A DNA stretch of 64,000 bases. It comes from Artemia franciscana (lineage: Eukaryota; Arthropoda; Branchiopoda; Anostraca; Artemiidae). A program made the position numbers and the translations under genes. The stretch is from positions 62,441,512-62,505,511 of the forward strand of contig NC_088863.1 in NCBI RefSeq assembly GCF_032884065.1, in the 5' to 3' direction. Numbering within the stretch: position 1 is the stretch's first letter; the number at the start of each line of letters is the position of its first letter. The notes under the pieces were generated by a model, which was given only the letters and a program-made list of their open reading frames with translations, did no database searches and had not been told where the DNA came from. Below, one piece after another: positions 11,213 to 25,204 of this stretch.

Positions 11213-12910
11213 CAAACAGTTCGTGGTAACGAACTGTAGCAAGGAGCGACCCGGCTCAATAGTAAACGAAACTCTAAAAATTTTTTTTAGAAATTTTCTG
11301 AAATTTTGATAACAATAGTTACATCAAAAGAATTGCATTTTAATGCTGATTTTAAATATATAAGTTTCATCGAGATCAGTTATACCCATCAAAAGTTACG
11401 AGCCTGAGAAAATTTGCCTTTTTTTAGAAAATAGGGGAAAACATCCCCTAAAAGTCGTACAATCTTAACGAAAATCAAACCATCAAATTCAGCGTATCAA
11501 AGAAACCTACTGTAGAAGTTTCAAGCTCCTATCTACAAAAATGTGGAATTTCGCATTTTTTGCCAGAAGACAGATCACGGATGAGTGTTTATTTGTTTTT
11601 TGTTTTTTTTTTTTTTGTTTTTTTTTTTCCAGTTGTTATCGTATCGACTGAGTAGTCCTAGAATGTCGCAATTGGGCTCATTCTAACGGAAATTAAAAGT
11701 TCTAGTGCCCTTTTTGAGTGACCAAAATAATTGGAGGGTACCTAGGCCCCCTCCCACGCTCATTTTCCCCAAAAGTCAGCGGATCAAAATTCTGAGGTAG
11801 ACATTCCCATAATTGAAAAACCTAATAACTATGTCCTTAGCGACGACTTACTCCCCCGCAGTCCCCGTGGGAGGGGCTGCATGTTACAGACTTTGACCTG
11901 TGTTTACATATAGTAATGGTTACTAGGAAGCGTAGAGACGTTTTCAGTTTTTTTTTGTTTAGGGGAAGAGTTAAGGGGGGAGGGGTACGTGGGAGGATAT
12001 TTCCAAGGAGAAAATTCTCATGGGGAAAGATAATTTCAATGAAGGGGGCACAGGATTTTCTAGTATTATTTGAAAAAACAATGAAAAAATAAATATGAAA
12101 AGTTTTTTCTACTGAAAGTAAGGAGCAGCATTAAAACTTAAAACGAACAAAAATTATTATGCATATGAGGGGTTTACCTCCTCGTTGTACCTCACTCTTT
12201 ACGCTAAGGTATTTTTAGTAATTTCAACTGTTTATTCTGCGGCCTTTGTAATTCAGAGGTCATTCTTAAGGAATTGGGACAAAATCTAAGCTTTAGTGTA
12301 AAGAGTGAGGTATCGAAGAGGGTTGAACCCCCTCATATACGCAATAAAAACATACGAATATAGAAGTTCGCTAAGTAAGTTAATTCGTAAGTTAAGTATA
12401 TTTTTCACCAATGAAAGCGTTTGTAAAAAGTTAAAAGTTCTAGTTGCTTTTTTAAGTAACATAAAACTTGGAAAGCAACTAGGCCTCCTCCCTCGCTCCT
12501 TTTTTCTCAAAACCTTCCGATTAATTGCAATTAATTAATATGCAAATTTTGTTTTAATTATTTATGTGTGGAGAGCTAAGATCAAAACATGCATCAATTC
12601 AAAAATGTCCAGAAATTAAATAAAAAAACAAGTTTTTTTTTTAAAAGAAAGTAAGGAGCAACATTAAAACTTAAAACGAACAGAAATTACTCCGTATGTA
12701 AAAGGGGCTTTTCCTCCTCAACGCCCCACTCTTTACGCTAAAGTTTCTTACTGTTTTAAAAATAGAGTTAAGAGAAAGAGTCAAACTTTAGCGTAAAGAG
12801 CGGGGCATTGAGGAGGAAAAGCCCCTTTCATATACGGAGTAATTTCTCTTCGTTTTAAATTGTAATGTTGCTCCTTACTGTCATTTGAAAAAAACTTGTT
12901 TTTTTTATTT
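11213..12910 (+). mobile_element. Hairpin-rich element, copy 3 (1698 bp)
   Basis: Starts CAAACAGTTCG and ends TTATTT like the full-length copies, with terminal hairpin arms near 12614-12745 and 12783-12910. The flanks differ in kind from copies 1 and 2: TAT precedes it and AAT follows it, so no clean target duplication is visible. Its left flank is the zinc-ribbon segment and its right flank is the start of duplication copy 2. It therefore sits exactly on a duplication junction. Confidence 0.82.
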
Positions 12911-15900
12911 AATGTTATAAAGAGTCAGCCAATGATATATCTTTTATGAGTATATCCCGTGCCTTTTAAGCCGTTCTTCCAGTTTATCACTAAATATTTG
13001 CACCGGCTTAGCACAACTATCGTGAGTTGCAATCTGATTTATCCTTTCTTTTTAATTAATCAAAAAAGTGTCATTTTGTCGATTCAATTAATTATAGCTG
13101 GCTCCCTCAATGTCATTGTCTTTGCTTTAGCAGCCTCATATGGTTTTTCAAATGACTATATCTGTGTCTAGCCTCGATCTGTCTTCCTCTCCTGCGTTCG
13201 CCCTATAATCAAAATGGGCAATATAGAATCAATGTAAACAATATGCTGGTGTACATTGATAAACCATATCAATCTGCTCGCACCTATCATATCAACTTGT
13301 CCCAAGTGATTGTGTGCTGCTTAAACTAAATTAACTCCAACACTATGCAACCTTATTTATAAAATTGAAATGATTTTTTCAATAAGAAACACTGAGTGTA
13401 GTGAGATGGTAGCTGAGTGGTTTCGTTGAAAACTAGCAAAATTTTATTTTTACTCAAACACAAGATTAAAAATTTTAGTTTTTGGTTTTATAATCATACT
13501 TTTATCATCATCTGCTGCATAACTCAGAAACTACCCATCAAATCAGCTTGGCTCAAGTGATTATGTGTTGTTTAAACTAATATCACTCCTACACTATGCA
13601 ACCTTCGTTAATCAAATTTAATTTTTTTTTTCAATAAGAAACACTGAGTGAAGCGAGATGGTAGCTGAGTTGCTTCGTCGAAAACTAGCAAAATTTTATT
13701 TTCACCCAAACACAAAATAAATAAAAAACTTTTTGGTTATATAATCACACTTTTATCATCACTTGCTGCATAACTCAGAAATTACCCATAAGGCTGCGCT
13801 GTAAGAGGACTTGCTTTCAATCACTCCCTTGAGGCTGCGCATGCGTAATGGTTAGAAACAACCTTTGTATCAACCTATCCCTGTCTCTACTAACCCCAAT
13901 CTCCCATAATATTACAAATTCCTGGAGCTCTTAGAAATTTTGATTTTTCAAAATTGTAATGATAAAATATATATATATAGATATTTTTTTTTTTTTTTTA
14001 TTTTTTTTTTTTTTTTATTTTTTTTTTTTTTTTTAGCAAAGTACAAATGGTTTACCGTTTGAACTTTGCAATGATCCTAAAGGCATAGTTTTTGGACCTT
14101 TTAACTATGCTGAATCAAATAGATTTATCAAATTTTGATCGGAAAAGTCTTTGGTGAAAAAAAAGAGTGTAAGTGGGGCCAGTTGCCCTTCAAACTTTTT
14201 TGTCGCTTTAAAGGGCCCTATTAAATTTTATTTGTGTTTGTGTGGGACCCCTCTTAATCTCCTAGGACCTTTTGTTTAATGCGATCATTTCTGAAAAAAA
14301 GTAAAAAAAACAACAAATAAACAGCACCCGTTATCTTTCCTCTGGCAGAAAAAAACGATATTCCAATTTTTATGTAGATGGTAGCTCCAAACCTCTACAG
14401 CAGGGTTCTCTGAAATGCTGAATCTGATGGCGTGATTACTGTCAACATTCCATTTTTCGAAAATCATATGAATTTTGTCAGGCTTGTAGCTTTTGATAGG
14501 TAACATTAAATCAATAAATTTTTATATATTTGGAATCGTTTTAATTGTTATCAGAATTTCGTCTTTTTTAGTTTCGGTTACTATTGGGCCAAGTCGCTCA
14601 ATACTTACCGCTCGCTTTAAAGAACTATTTGGTACCGTAGAGACGACATAATTTTTTGTGATTGTATTTAATTTGTCACTATTCATGTTGTTGAATGTTG
14701 AGACCCTTGCCCCTTTTATCAGAAAATAATCCTTTTTGAAAATTTTGCTCAATTTTTCTTTAATTGTTATTCTTAAGCCATGGACCTAGCTGTTACTACG
14801 AGATGTCTTAACAACAATTCACTAATTAATCTAAGCCTGAAAATACAGATGAGCGATGATCCATATAGGCTAAATCTAGCCGAAATCTATAAAGAATACT
14901 GGATAGTTTCAATTTGATTCGGCCATTCACATCCAGAGGAGCTAGGCCCTTACCTCCACGTGATAATTAACCCGCGAGGTTTTGTGTATTGTGGAATTAA
15001 TCTTGTGTCTGATCCGAGAGTTGAAAGTTGGGTTTTATATTTTTGTTTTCTTGGTTAGTCAAGGTAGAAACTAGGGTTAGTTGCCTAGAGAAAAGTTGAC
15101 ATTAGATTGATTTGGTATAGGAAGAGAATACTCTGCTAAGCAAGATATCTTTTCGGGAGAGAAATAAAGTGAACTGTTGGAGGTTGATGCTTGTAGCCTT
15201 TGAAATGGCGTCTTGGGCCAATTAGTGTGGGACTTTCCTACCGCAGGGGAAATATACTTGTCACGTTAGGGTAATACACCTGAGAAATCCGTGTCGTGTT
15301 AGGGTCATCTCTGAACCCTGAGGTAATGCCCAGGAATTTCTAGTGGCATTAGAGATCTCCAAATAGTGGCGGAGGCGGAGTAGGGACCTCCTTCCCCTTT
15401 CCTTCACTGATGGTAGCGAGTAAAGGGGTTATCAGGAGCACTGATAGCAAAAAACACACGTTTCCGAAGATACGGTTGGATTTAGCCTACAGGTAGGAGG
15501 CTGTACAAATTTGCAGGGAAAGACAGATTTGAAGCATTGGGAATGTAAAATTTGATGAGCTAGACTCTAGCTAGAAATGATGCATTGCATAAGTGAGGAT
15601 ACCTTTGAAGAATGGCTTAGTCCTTGCCCAAAAACATAAAAATTAGAGAAAAATACGCAAACTGACCATCTTTGCTGGAATAATGAGACAATTGTAAGAT
15701 TTTGAGAATAAAGAGAAATAACATGGTGTTAATTGAGTTTTCGGTTTCCAGTGGGGGAATCTCTCCGTATTAGAAAATTTAACAGGTTGTAAGAACGATT
15801 CAGAGAAAATGAAAGTTGGATTATTATTTGAGTGAATTTGCAGACTTTGAGATAACCTTCAGTAACGACTGTTATAAGATTATTCAAGACAGCAAATTAG

Positions 15901-16254
15901 GAAAATTTGTCAGTTTCGTTTGCACGTTTGACATGGAAAGTGACAGGCACCTATCCTGTTGAGTAATCAGCTTAAGTGGATATTACATTTAGAGCACCAG
16001 TATCCGGGATGGATACGAGATTTTTTCTGCAGGGTAGTTTCCCTGTATGATTTTTAGTACAGCTAATGCACTAGTGGAATATCCGTACGGTTGCTCAGTT
16101 TACTTCTTGTCTAACCCTTGCTATTTTGTTTGTCAGAAATAGATTCCAATCGTGGAAGATTTATTTGCGCCAAATTAAGTTGTTATTTGCCAATTAAGTT
16201 TAGGTATTCCGGCTATTTTAGAGATTGTTGAATATGCTTATGCAGTCCTAATCA
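12911..16254 (+). repeat. Segmental duplication, copy 2
   Basis: This is nearly identical to 11-5071 without the hairpin element found at 885-2638. It is therefore the empty-site reference for that insertion: the sequence runs AACTCAGAAATTACCCATAA unbroken near 13770. It also keeps the short TA run followed by a T-rich tract near 13965-14034, where copy 3 carries the Helitron array. At 16255 the similarity switches to the sequence of 10592 onward, so this copy is joined to a different flank from copy 1. It carries an extra stretch at about 16069-16118 that copy 1 lacks but copy 3 has. Confidence 0.88.
14281..14768 (-). repeat. Divergent hairpin-element relative (duplicate)
   Basis: The copy-2 counterpart of 3150-3645, with a few substitutions. 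Both open stretches (14285-14506 and 14522-14752) are retained with minor changes, as expected from recent segmental duplication. Confidence 0.6.
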
Positions 16255-16493
16255 AACATTTTAGATTTTGATACAGTAAAACCATGTTCTTTTAGTTTTC
16301 TATGTAAATCATTAATCCCAGAAAGGTTCGAATAATAGAGTTCTAAGAATTTGTTTAAGAAACAAACCTTTCTTAAGAAACGATTTTTCTTGCAGCCACA
16401 ACATGTGCAAATACCTTTAATCATTGACACTTTATTTCTTTTTGAAACTGTCCGAGTTAAGGACTCGGTTGCAGTAATCCTTTTACATTGCAT
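16248..16493 (-). CDS. Zinc-ribbon ORF (duplicate)
   Basis: An 81-codon open frame identical to 10598-10846 through most of its length, including the zinc-ribbon cysteines. It differs at the C-terminus because the flank is rearranged at about 16255: a piece of the segment near 10610-10630 is missing and the frame runs into the end of duplication copy 2. No associated genes are present. It is a fragment copied together with 10592-11212. Confidence 0.48.
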   Translation of the reverse strand: MQCKRITATESLTRTVSKRNKVSMIKGICTCCGCKKNRFLRKVCFLNKFLELYYSNLSGINDLHRKLKEHGFTVSKSKMFD

Positions 16494-16859
16494 ACAATAA
16501 ATCTCCGTTTATTGCAGAATAAAGTTTTTAAACAAATTTAAACTATTAAACATATCAATAAATACTAACAGACTTCTACAATCTTAGGAAAGTCTCAAGA
16601 GTAGTAAATAACAAGCATTGAAATTCCTCAGGCTTGACTTTTTTTAGATTTGGAATTTGTTTACTAAAATCAGCTCCTAATGAATTGCTGACTTTGCAGA
16701 AGGGATTAAAAGTTGTTTACAACGAAAATACAAACTCGTCAAGATAAAAGATCAAATACCGCATTATACAATTAATGAATTGCAATCGTTGGCCGAAAAC
16801 CATAATTTATAGACTATTGGCAAGAAGATTAAAATACCCAATACCATCAATGATCATAT

Positions 16860-18550
16860 CAAACAGTTCGTGGTAACGAACTGTAGCAAGGAGCGACCCG
16901 GCCCAATAGTAGCCGAAACTCTAAAAATCTTTTTAGAAATTTTTGGAAATTTTGATACCAATAGTTACATCAAAAGAATCGCATTTTAATGCTGATTTTA
17001 AATATATAAGTTTCATCGAGATCAGTTATACCCATCAAAAGTTACGAGCCTGAGAAAATTTGCCTCATTTTAGAAAATAGGAAAAAACATCCCCTAAAAG
17101 TCGTACAATCTTAACGAAAATCACACCATCAAATTCAGCGTATCAAAGAAGCCTTCTGTAGAAGTTTCAAGCTCTCATCTACAAAAATGTGGAATTTCGC
17201 ATTATTTGCCAGAAGACAGATCACGGATGAGTGTTTATTTGTTTTTTTTTTTTTTTTTTTTTTTTTTTCCAGTTGTTATCGTATCGACTGAGTAGTCCTA
17301 GAATGTCGCAAGAGGGCTCATTCTAACGGAAATTAAAAGTTCTAGCGCCCTTTTTGAGTGACCAAAATAATTGGAGGGCACCTAGGCCCCCTCCAACGCT
17401 CATTTTCCCCAAAAGTCAGCGGATCAAAATTCTGAGACAGCCATTTTATTCACCATAATCGAAAAACCTAATAACTATGTCTTTCGGCTTACTCCCCCGC
17501 AGTCCCCGTGGGAGGGGCTGCAAGTTACAGACTTTGACCTGTGTTTACATATAGTAATGGTTACTAGGAAGTGTAGAGACGTTTTCAGGTTTTGTTTTGT
17601 TTAGGGGGTGAGTTAGGGGGGGGGTACGTGGGAGGATATTTCCAAGGAGAAACTTCTCATGGGGGAAGAGAATTTCAATGAAGGGGGCACAGGATTTTCT
17701 AGCATTATTTGAAAAAACAATGAAAAAATAAATATGAAAAGTTTTTTTCTACTGAAAGTAAGGGGAAGCATTAAAAATTAAAACGAAAAAAAATTATTAC
17801 GCATATGAGGGGTTTACCTCCTCGTTATACCTCACTCTTTACGCTAAGATAGTTTTATTAATTTCAACTGTTTATTCTACGGCCTTTGTAAATCAGAGGT
17901 CATTCTTAAGGAATTGGGACAAAATCTAATTTTGCCTGTAAAGAGCGAGGTATCGACGAGGGTTGAACCCCCTCATATACGTAATAAAAACATACGAATA
18001 TAGAAGTTCGTTACGTAAGTTAATTCGTAAGTTACGTATATTTTTTACCAATGAAACCGTTTGTAAAAAATTAAAAGTTCTAGTTGCCTGTTTAAGTAAC
18101 CAAAAACTTGGAGAGCAACTAGGCCTCCTCCCTCACTTCTTTTTTCTCAAAATATTCCGATTAATTGCAATTAATTAACATGCAAATTTTGTTTTAATTA
18201 TTTATCTGTGGAGAGCCAAGATCAAAACATGCATTAATTCAAAAACGTCCTGAAATTAAATAAAAAAAAACAAGTTTTTTTAAATGAAAGTAAGGAGCAA
18301 CATTAAAACTTAAAACGAACAGAAATTAATCCGTATATGAAAGGGGCTTTTCCTCCTCAACGCCCCACTCTTTACGCTAAAGTTTCTTACTGCTTTAAAA
18401 ACAGCGTTAAGAGAAAGAGTCAGACATTAGCGTAAAGGGCGGGGCATTGAGGAGGAAAAGCCCCTTTCATATACGGAGTAATATCTGTTCGTTTTATTTT
18501 TTAATGTTGCTCCTTACTTTCATTTGAAACAACTTGTTTTTTTTTTATTT
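16860..18550 (+). mobile_element. Hairpin-rich element, copy 4 (1691 bp)
   Basis: A close relative of 11213-12910 with the same two flanks: the zinc-ribbon segment on the left and the start of duplication copy 3 on the right. It was copied with the surrounding unit rather than inserted independently. The poly-T inside it (about 17240-17268) differs in length from the other copies. Terminal hairpin arms are about 18253-18384 and 18424-18550. Confidence 0.82.
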
Positions 18551-19601
18551 AATGTTATAAAGAGTCAGCCAATGATATATCTTTTATTAGTATATCACGT
18601 GCCTTTTAAGCTGTTCTTCCGGTTTATCACTAAATATTTGCACCGGCTTAGCACAACTATCGTGAGTTACAATCTGATTTATCCTTTCTTTTTAATTTAT
18701 CAAAAAAGGGTCATTTTGTCGATTCCATAAATTATAGCTGTCTCCCAAAATGTCATCGTCTTTGCTTTAGCAGCCTCATAAGGTTTTTCAAATGACTAAA
18801 TCTGTGTCTAGCCTCGATCTGTCTTCCTCTCGTGCGTTCGCCCTATAATCAAAATGGGCAATATAGAATCAATGTAAACAATATGCTGGTGCACATTTAT
18901 AAACCATATCAATCTGCTCGCACCTATCATATCAACTTGTCCCAAGTGATTGTGTGCTGCTTAAACTAAATTAACTCCAACACTATGCAACCTTATTTAT
19001 AAAATTGAAATGATTTTTTCAATAAGAAACACTGAGTGTAGTGAGATGGTAGCTGAGTGGTTTCGTTGAAAACTAGCAAAATTTTATTTTTACTCAAACA
19101 CAAGATTAAAAAAATTTAGTTTTTGGTTTTATAATCATACTTTTATCATCATCTGCTGCATAACTCAGAAACTACCCATCAAATCAGCTTGTCTCAAGTG
19201 ATTATGTGTTGTTTAAACTAATATCACTCCTACACTATGCAAACTTCGTTAATCAATTTTTTTTTCAATAAGAAACACTGAGTGAAGCGAGATGGTAGCT
19301 GAGTGGCTTCGTCGAAAACTAGCAAAATTTTATTTCCACCCAAACACAAAATAAAAAAAAGTACTTTTTGGTTATATAATCACACTTTTATCATCACTTT
19401 CTGCATAACTCAGAAATTACCCATAAAGCTGCGCTGTAAGAGGACTTGCTTTCAATCACTCCCTTGAGGCTGCGCATGCGTAATGGTTAGGAACAACCTT
19501 TGTATCAACCTATCCCTGTCTCTACTAATCCCACTCTCCCATAATATTACAAAGTCCTGGAGCTCTTAGAAATTTTGATTTTTCAAAATTTTAATGACAA
19601 A

Positions 19602-19643
<42 letters not shown>

Positions 19644-19688
19644 ATATATATAAAAATAAGTTGTCTGTGGATGGATGGATGGATGTGT

Positions 19689-19704
19689 CAGGTGACGTCA
19701 CCTG
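19689..19704. promoter_or_regulatory. CRE-like perfect palindrome in Helitron 5' end
   Basis: CAGGTGACGTCACCTG is a 16-bp perfect palindrome containing TGACGTCA, the full CREB/ATF consensus, and also the E-box CAGGTG twice in inverted order. A second TGACGTCA lies at 19721-19728. The same palindrome is at 21313-21328 and 21872-21887. Whether any transcription factor binds is not known from sequence alone. Confidence 0.6.
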
Positions 19705-19729
19705 AAAAAACTGGATCAGGTGACGTCAA

Positions 19730-20395
19730 AACTGAAAAAACTAAAAAAAGGCAAAAACTACAAAAAAAACTAAAAACTAATAAAAAAAATAAAAAAGCTA
19801 AAAAACTAAAAAAACTATAAAGGTAAAAACCAATAAAAAACTAAAAAAAAAACTGAAAAAACTAAAAAAAGGCAAAAACTACAAAAAAAACTAAAAACTA
19901 ATAAAAAAAGTAAAAAAGCTAAAAAACTAAAAAAACTAAAAAAAGGTAAAAAACTAAAAAAAATAAAAAATAAAAAAAACTAAAAAAAAGGAAAAAACTG
20001 AAAAATAAGCTAAAATAAAGGTAAAAACCAATAAAAAACTAAAAAAAAAAGGAAAAAACTAATAAATGACGACACTCAAAGAGAAAAAAAAGGCAAAAAC
20101 TACAAAAAAAAACTAAAAACTAATAAAAAAAATAAAAAAGCTAAAAAACTAAAAAAACTAAAAAAAGGCAAAAACTACAAAAAAAACTAAAAACTAATAA
20201 AAGAGCTAAAAAACTAAAAAAACTAAAAAAAAGGCAAAAACTACAAAAAAACTAAAAACTAATAAAAAAAATAAAAAAGCTAAAAAACTAAAAAAAACTA
20301 AAAAAACTAAAAAAAGGTAAAAAACTAAAAAAACTAAAAACTAAAAAAAACTAAAAAAGGTAAAAACTAAAAGAACTAAAAAAGAAAAAAATAAA
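19730..20395. repeat. A-rich minisatellite
   Basis: Irregular tandem copies of AAAAAACTAAAAA and GGCAAAAACTACAAAA. Matching arrays occur at 21350-21700, 21910-22240 and 22360-22490, and the complementary T-rich version at 61770-62050. Lysine-rich or Phe/Leu-rich frames through these arrays are artefacts of composition. Confidence 0.9.
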
Positions 20396-20449
20396 TGACG
20401 ACACTCAAAGAGAAAGCGACCAGGACAAAAGGAATGTTCGATTAGCAAT

Positions 20450-20800
20450 CAACAAAGCACCGGGACACAGGGAGTATAAATGACGACCCGGGGGAAACAG
20501 GGGGATATAAATGACGACCGGGACAAAAAAACTAAAAAGAAAAAAAACTAAAAACTAATAAAAAAACTAAAAAATCTAAAAATCTAAATAAGCTAAAAAA
20601 GAAAAAAAAAGGAAAAAAATAAAGGAGAAAAACAAAACTAAAAAACGAATGTATATACAGACCGGGACACCGGGATACAAATGACGACCGGGACCCGGGA
20701 CACAGGGAATATAAATGACGACCGGGACACAGGGACACAACTACAACGGGGACACCGGGGGAAACAGGGGGATGTAAATGACGACCGGGACACCGGGACA
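20450..20800. repeat. GGGACAC minisatellite
   Basis: Variants of GACCGGGACACAGGG, AATATAAATGACGACC and GACACCGGGGGAAACAG in tandem. Related arrays are at 10240-10540, 22300-22370, 22520-22650, 22780-22930 and, inverted, 61030-61480 and 61590-61740. They always occur inside Helitrons in this window. Confidence 0.88.
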
Positions 20801-20804
20801 GGGA

Positions 20805-21002
20805 ATGGTCGATTAGCAATCACCATCAACAAAGCTCAAGGGCAATCATTAGAATCATGAGGTATAGATCTGAATACAGATTGTTTTCCCATGGACCATT
20901 ATATGTTGCATGTTCAAGAGTCGGTAAACCTGACAATCTATTTATATGCAAAGACAATGGGACAGCAAAGAATGTTGTATATTCGCAAGTTTTACGTAGT
21001 TA
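20805..21002 (+). pseudogene. Decayed 3' end of Helitron helicase gene
   Basis: The reading frame gives [13 protein letters not shown], a stop, then GIDLNTDCF and VGKPDNLF. It corresponds to the end of the helicase frame at 62808-64000 (motif region [11 protein letters not shown] and the final [11 protein letters not shown]). A stop codon replaces the residue after the SLE motif. It shows that this non-autonomous element derives from a coding Helitron by internal loss. The same remnant is at 22928-23125 and, on the minus strand, 60835-61015. Confidence 0.75.
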
Positions 21003-21146
21003 AAACCATATATATATATATCTATCTATATTCACAGGTGGGACATAGGGACACAACTACAATGGCGCGTAACTATTATGGCGCGTAACGACTTACGCGC
21101 GCGGGGGGGCTTGGGGGGGGCGCGAAGCGCCCCCACCAACTAGGTG

Positions 21147-21179
21147 TTGGGGTGGCGCGAAGCGCCACCCCAACAGCTA

Positions 21180-21180
<1 letters not shown>
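21147..21180 (+). other. Helitron 3' hairpin and CTAG terminus
   Basis: Stem 21147-21158 pairs with 21162-21173 over 12 perfect bases with a GAA loop, then CAG and CTAG at 21177-21180. Host TA repeats follow immediately. Confidence 0.9.

Positions 21181-21268
<88 letters not shown>
21181..21268. repeat. (TA)n tract between Helitrons A and B
   Basis: About 44 TA repeats lie between the CTAG end of one element and the TC start of the next. Confidence 0.95.
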
Positions 21269-21271
<3 letters not shown>

Positions 21272-21824
21272 ATATATATAAAAATAAGTTGTCTGTGGAT
21301 GGATGGATGTGTCAGGTGACGTCACCTGAAAAAACTGGATTAGGTGACGTCAAAACTGAAAAAACTAAAAAAAGGCAAAAACTACAAAAAAAACTAAAAA
21401 CTAATAAAAATAATAAAAAAGCTAAAAAACTGAAAAAACTATAAAGGTAAAAACCAATAAAAAACTAAAAAAAAAAACTGAAAAAACTAAAAAAAGACAA
21501 AAACTACAAAAAAAAACTAAAAACTAATAAAAAAAGTAAAAAAGCTAAAAAACTAAAAAAACTAAAAAAACTAAAAAAAGGTAAAAAACTAAAAAAAATA
21601 AAAAATAAAAAAAAACTAAAAAAAAGGAAAAAACTGAAAAATAAGCTAAAATAAAGGTAAAAACCAATAAAAAACTAAAAAAAAAAAAGGAAAAAACTAA
21701 TAAATGACGACACTCAAAGAGAAAGCGACCAGGACAAAAGGAATGTTCGATTAGCAATCAACAAAGCACCGGGACACAGGGAGTATAAATGACGACCAGG
21801 ACATAAGTAAAAAAAAAAAAACTA
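21269..21824 (+). mobile_element. Helitron B, 5' half only
   Basis: Begins TCTATATATATAAAAATAAG, with the 16-bp palindrome at 21313-21328 and the A-rich minisatellite. It stops at the start of Helitron C without a 3' hairpin or CTAG. It is either truncated by the insertion of C or the product of an unequal exchange within the array. Confidence 0.75.
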
Positions 21825-23462
<1,638 letters not shown>

Positions 23463-23699
23463 AGCAAAGTACAAATGGTTAACCATCTGAACTTTGCAAT
23501 GATCCTAAAGCCATAGTTTATGGACCTTTTAACTATGCTGAATCAAACAGATTTATCAAATTTTGATCGGATGTCTTTGGTGAAAAAGAAGAGTGTAAGT
23601 GGGGCCAGTTGCCCTTCAAACTTTTTGCCGCTTTAAAGGGCCCTATTAAATTTTATTTGTGTTTGTGTGGGATCCCTCCCAATCTCCTAGGACCTTTTG

Positions 23700-24190
23700 T
23701 TTGATGCGATCATTCTTTAAAAAAAAAGCAAAAAAAAAAAATAAACAGCACCTGTTATCTTTCCTCTGGCAAGAAAAAACGATATTCCAATTTTTATGTA
23801 GATGGTAGCTCGAAACCTCTACAGCAGGGTTCTCTGAAATGCTGAATCTGATGGCGTGATTACTGTCAACATACAATTTTTCAAAAATCATATGAACTTT
23901 GTCAGGTTTGTAGCTTTTGATAGGTAACATTAAATTAATAAATTTTTATATATTTGGAATCGTTTTAGTCGTTATCAGAATTTCGTCTTTTGGAGTTTCG
24001 GTCACTATTGGGCCAGGTCGCTCAATACTTACCGCTTGCTTTAAAGAACCATTTGGTACCGTAGAGACGACATAATTTTTTGTGATTGTATTTAATTTGT
24101 CGCTATTCATGTTGGTGAATGTTGGGACCCTTGCCCCTTTTATCAGAAAATAATCCTTTTTGCAAATTTTGATCAATTTATCTTTAATTG
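23700..24190 (-). repeat. Divergent hairpin-element relative (duplicate)
   Basis: The copy-3 counterpart of 3150-3645. A partial second copy of its outer part lies at 25208-25390 because of the local tandem duplication in this unit. Confidence 0.58.
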
Positions 24191-25204
24191 TTATTCTTAA
24201 GCCACAGACCTAGCTGTTACTACGAGTTGTCTTAACAACAATTCACTAATTAATCTAAGCCTGAAAATAATCTAAGGCTGATGCTTGTAGCCTTTGAAAT
24301 GGCGTCTTGGGCCAATTAGTGTGGGACTTTCGTACCGCAGGGGAAATATACTTGTCACGTTAGGGTAACACACCTGAGGAATCCGTGTCGTGTTAGGGTC
24401 ATCTCTGAACCCTGAGGTAATGCCAGGAATTTCTAGTGGCATTAGAGATCTCTTAATAGTGGCAGAGGCGGAGTAGGGACCTCCTTCACCTTTCCTTCAC
24501 TGATGGTAGCGAGTAAAGGGGTTATCAGGAGCACTGATAGCAAAAAACACACGTTTCCGAAGATACGGTTGGATTTAGCCTACAAGTAGGAGGCTGTACA
24601 AATTTGCTGGGAAAGACAGATTTGAAGCAATGGGAATGTAAAATTTGATGAGCTAGACTTTAGCTAGAAATGATGCATTGCATAAGTGAGGATACCTTTG
24701 AAGGATGGCTTAGTCCTTGCCCAAAAACATAAAAATTAGAGAAAAATGCGCAAACTGACCATCTTTGCTGGAATAATGAGACAATTGTAAGATTTTGAGA
24801 ATAAAGAGAAATAACATGGTATTAATTGAGTTTTCGGTTTCCAGTGGGGGAATCTCTCCGTATTAGAAAGTTTAACAGGTTGTAAGAACGGTTCAGAGAA
24901 AATGAAAGTTGGATTATTATTTGAGTGAAATGGCAGACTCTGAGATAACCTTCAGTAGCGACTGTTATAAGGTTATTCAAGACAGCAAATTAGGAAAATT
25001 TGTCAATTTCGTTTGCACATTTGACATGGAAAGTTACAGGCCCCTATCCTGTTGAGTAATCAGCTTAAGTGGATATTATATTTAGAGCACCAGTATCCGG
25101 GGTGGATACGAGATTTGTTCTGCGGGGTAGTTTCCCTGTATGATTTTTAGTACAGCTAATGCACTAGTGGAATATCCGTGCGGTTGCTCAGTTTACTTCT
25201 TGTA

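Larger units (their letters stand above)
19641..21180 (+). mobile_element. Non-autonomous Helitron A (1540 bp)
   Basis: Starts TCTATATATATAAAAATAAG and ends with a perfect 12-bp-stem hairpin (TTGGGGTGGCGC, loop GAA, its complement) followed by CAGCTAG, then T. The 5' TC and 3' hairpin plus CTAG before T are the accepted hallmarks of Helitron ends. Contents in order: a CAGGTGACGTCACCTG palindrome, a long A-rich minisatellite (about 19730-20390), GGGACAC-type repeats (20450-20800), then a decayed end of the helicase gene (20805-21002), then the GC-rich 3' end. It replaces the short TA/T-rich site seen intact at about 2828 and 13970. Confidence 0.88.
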
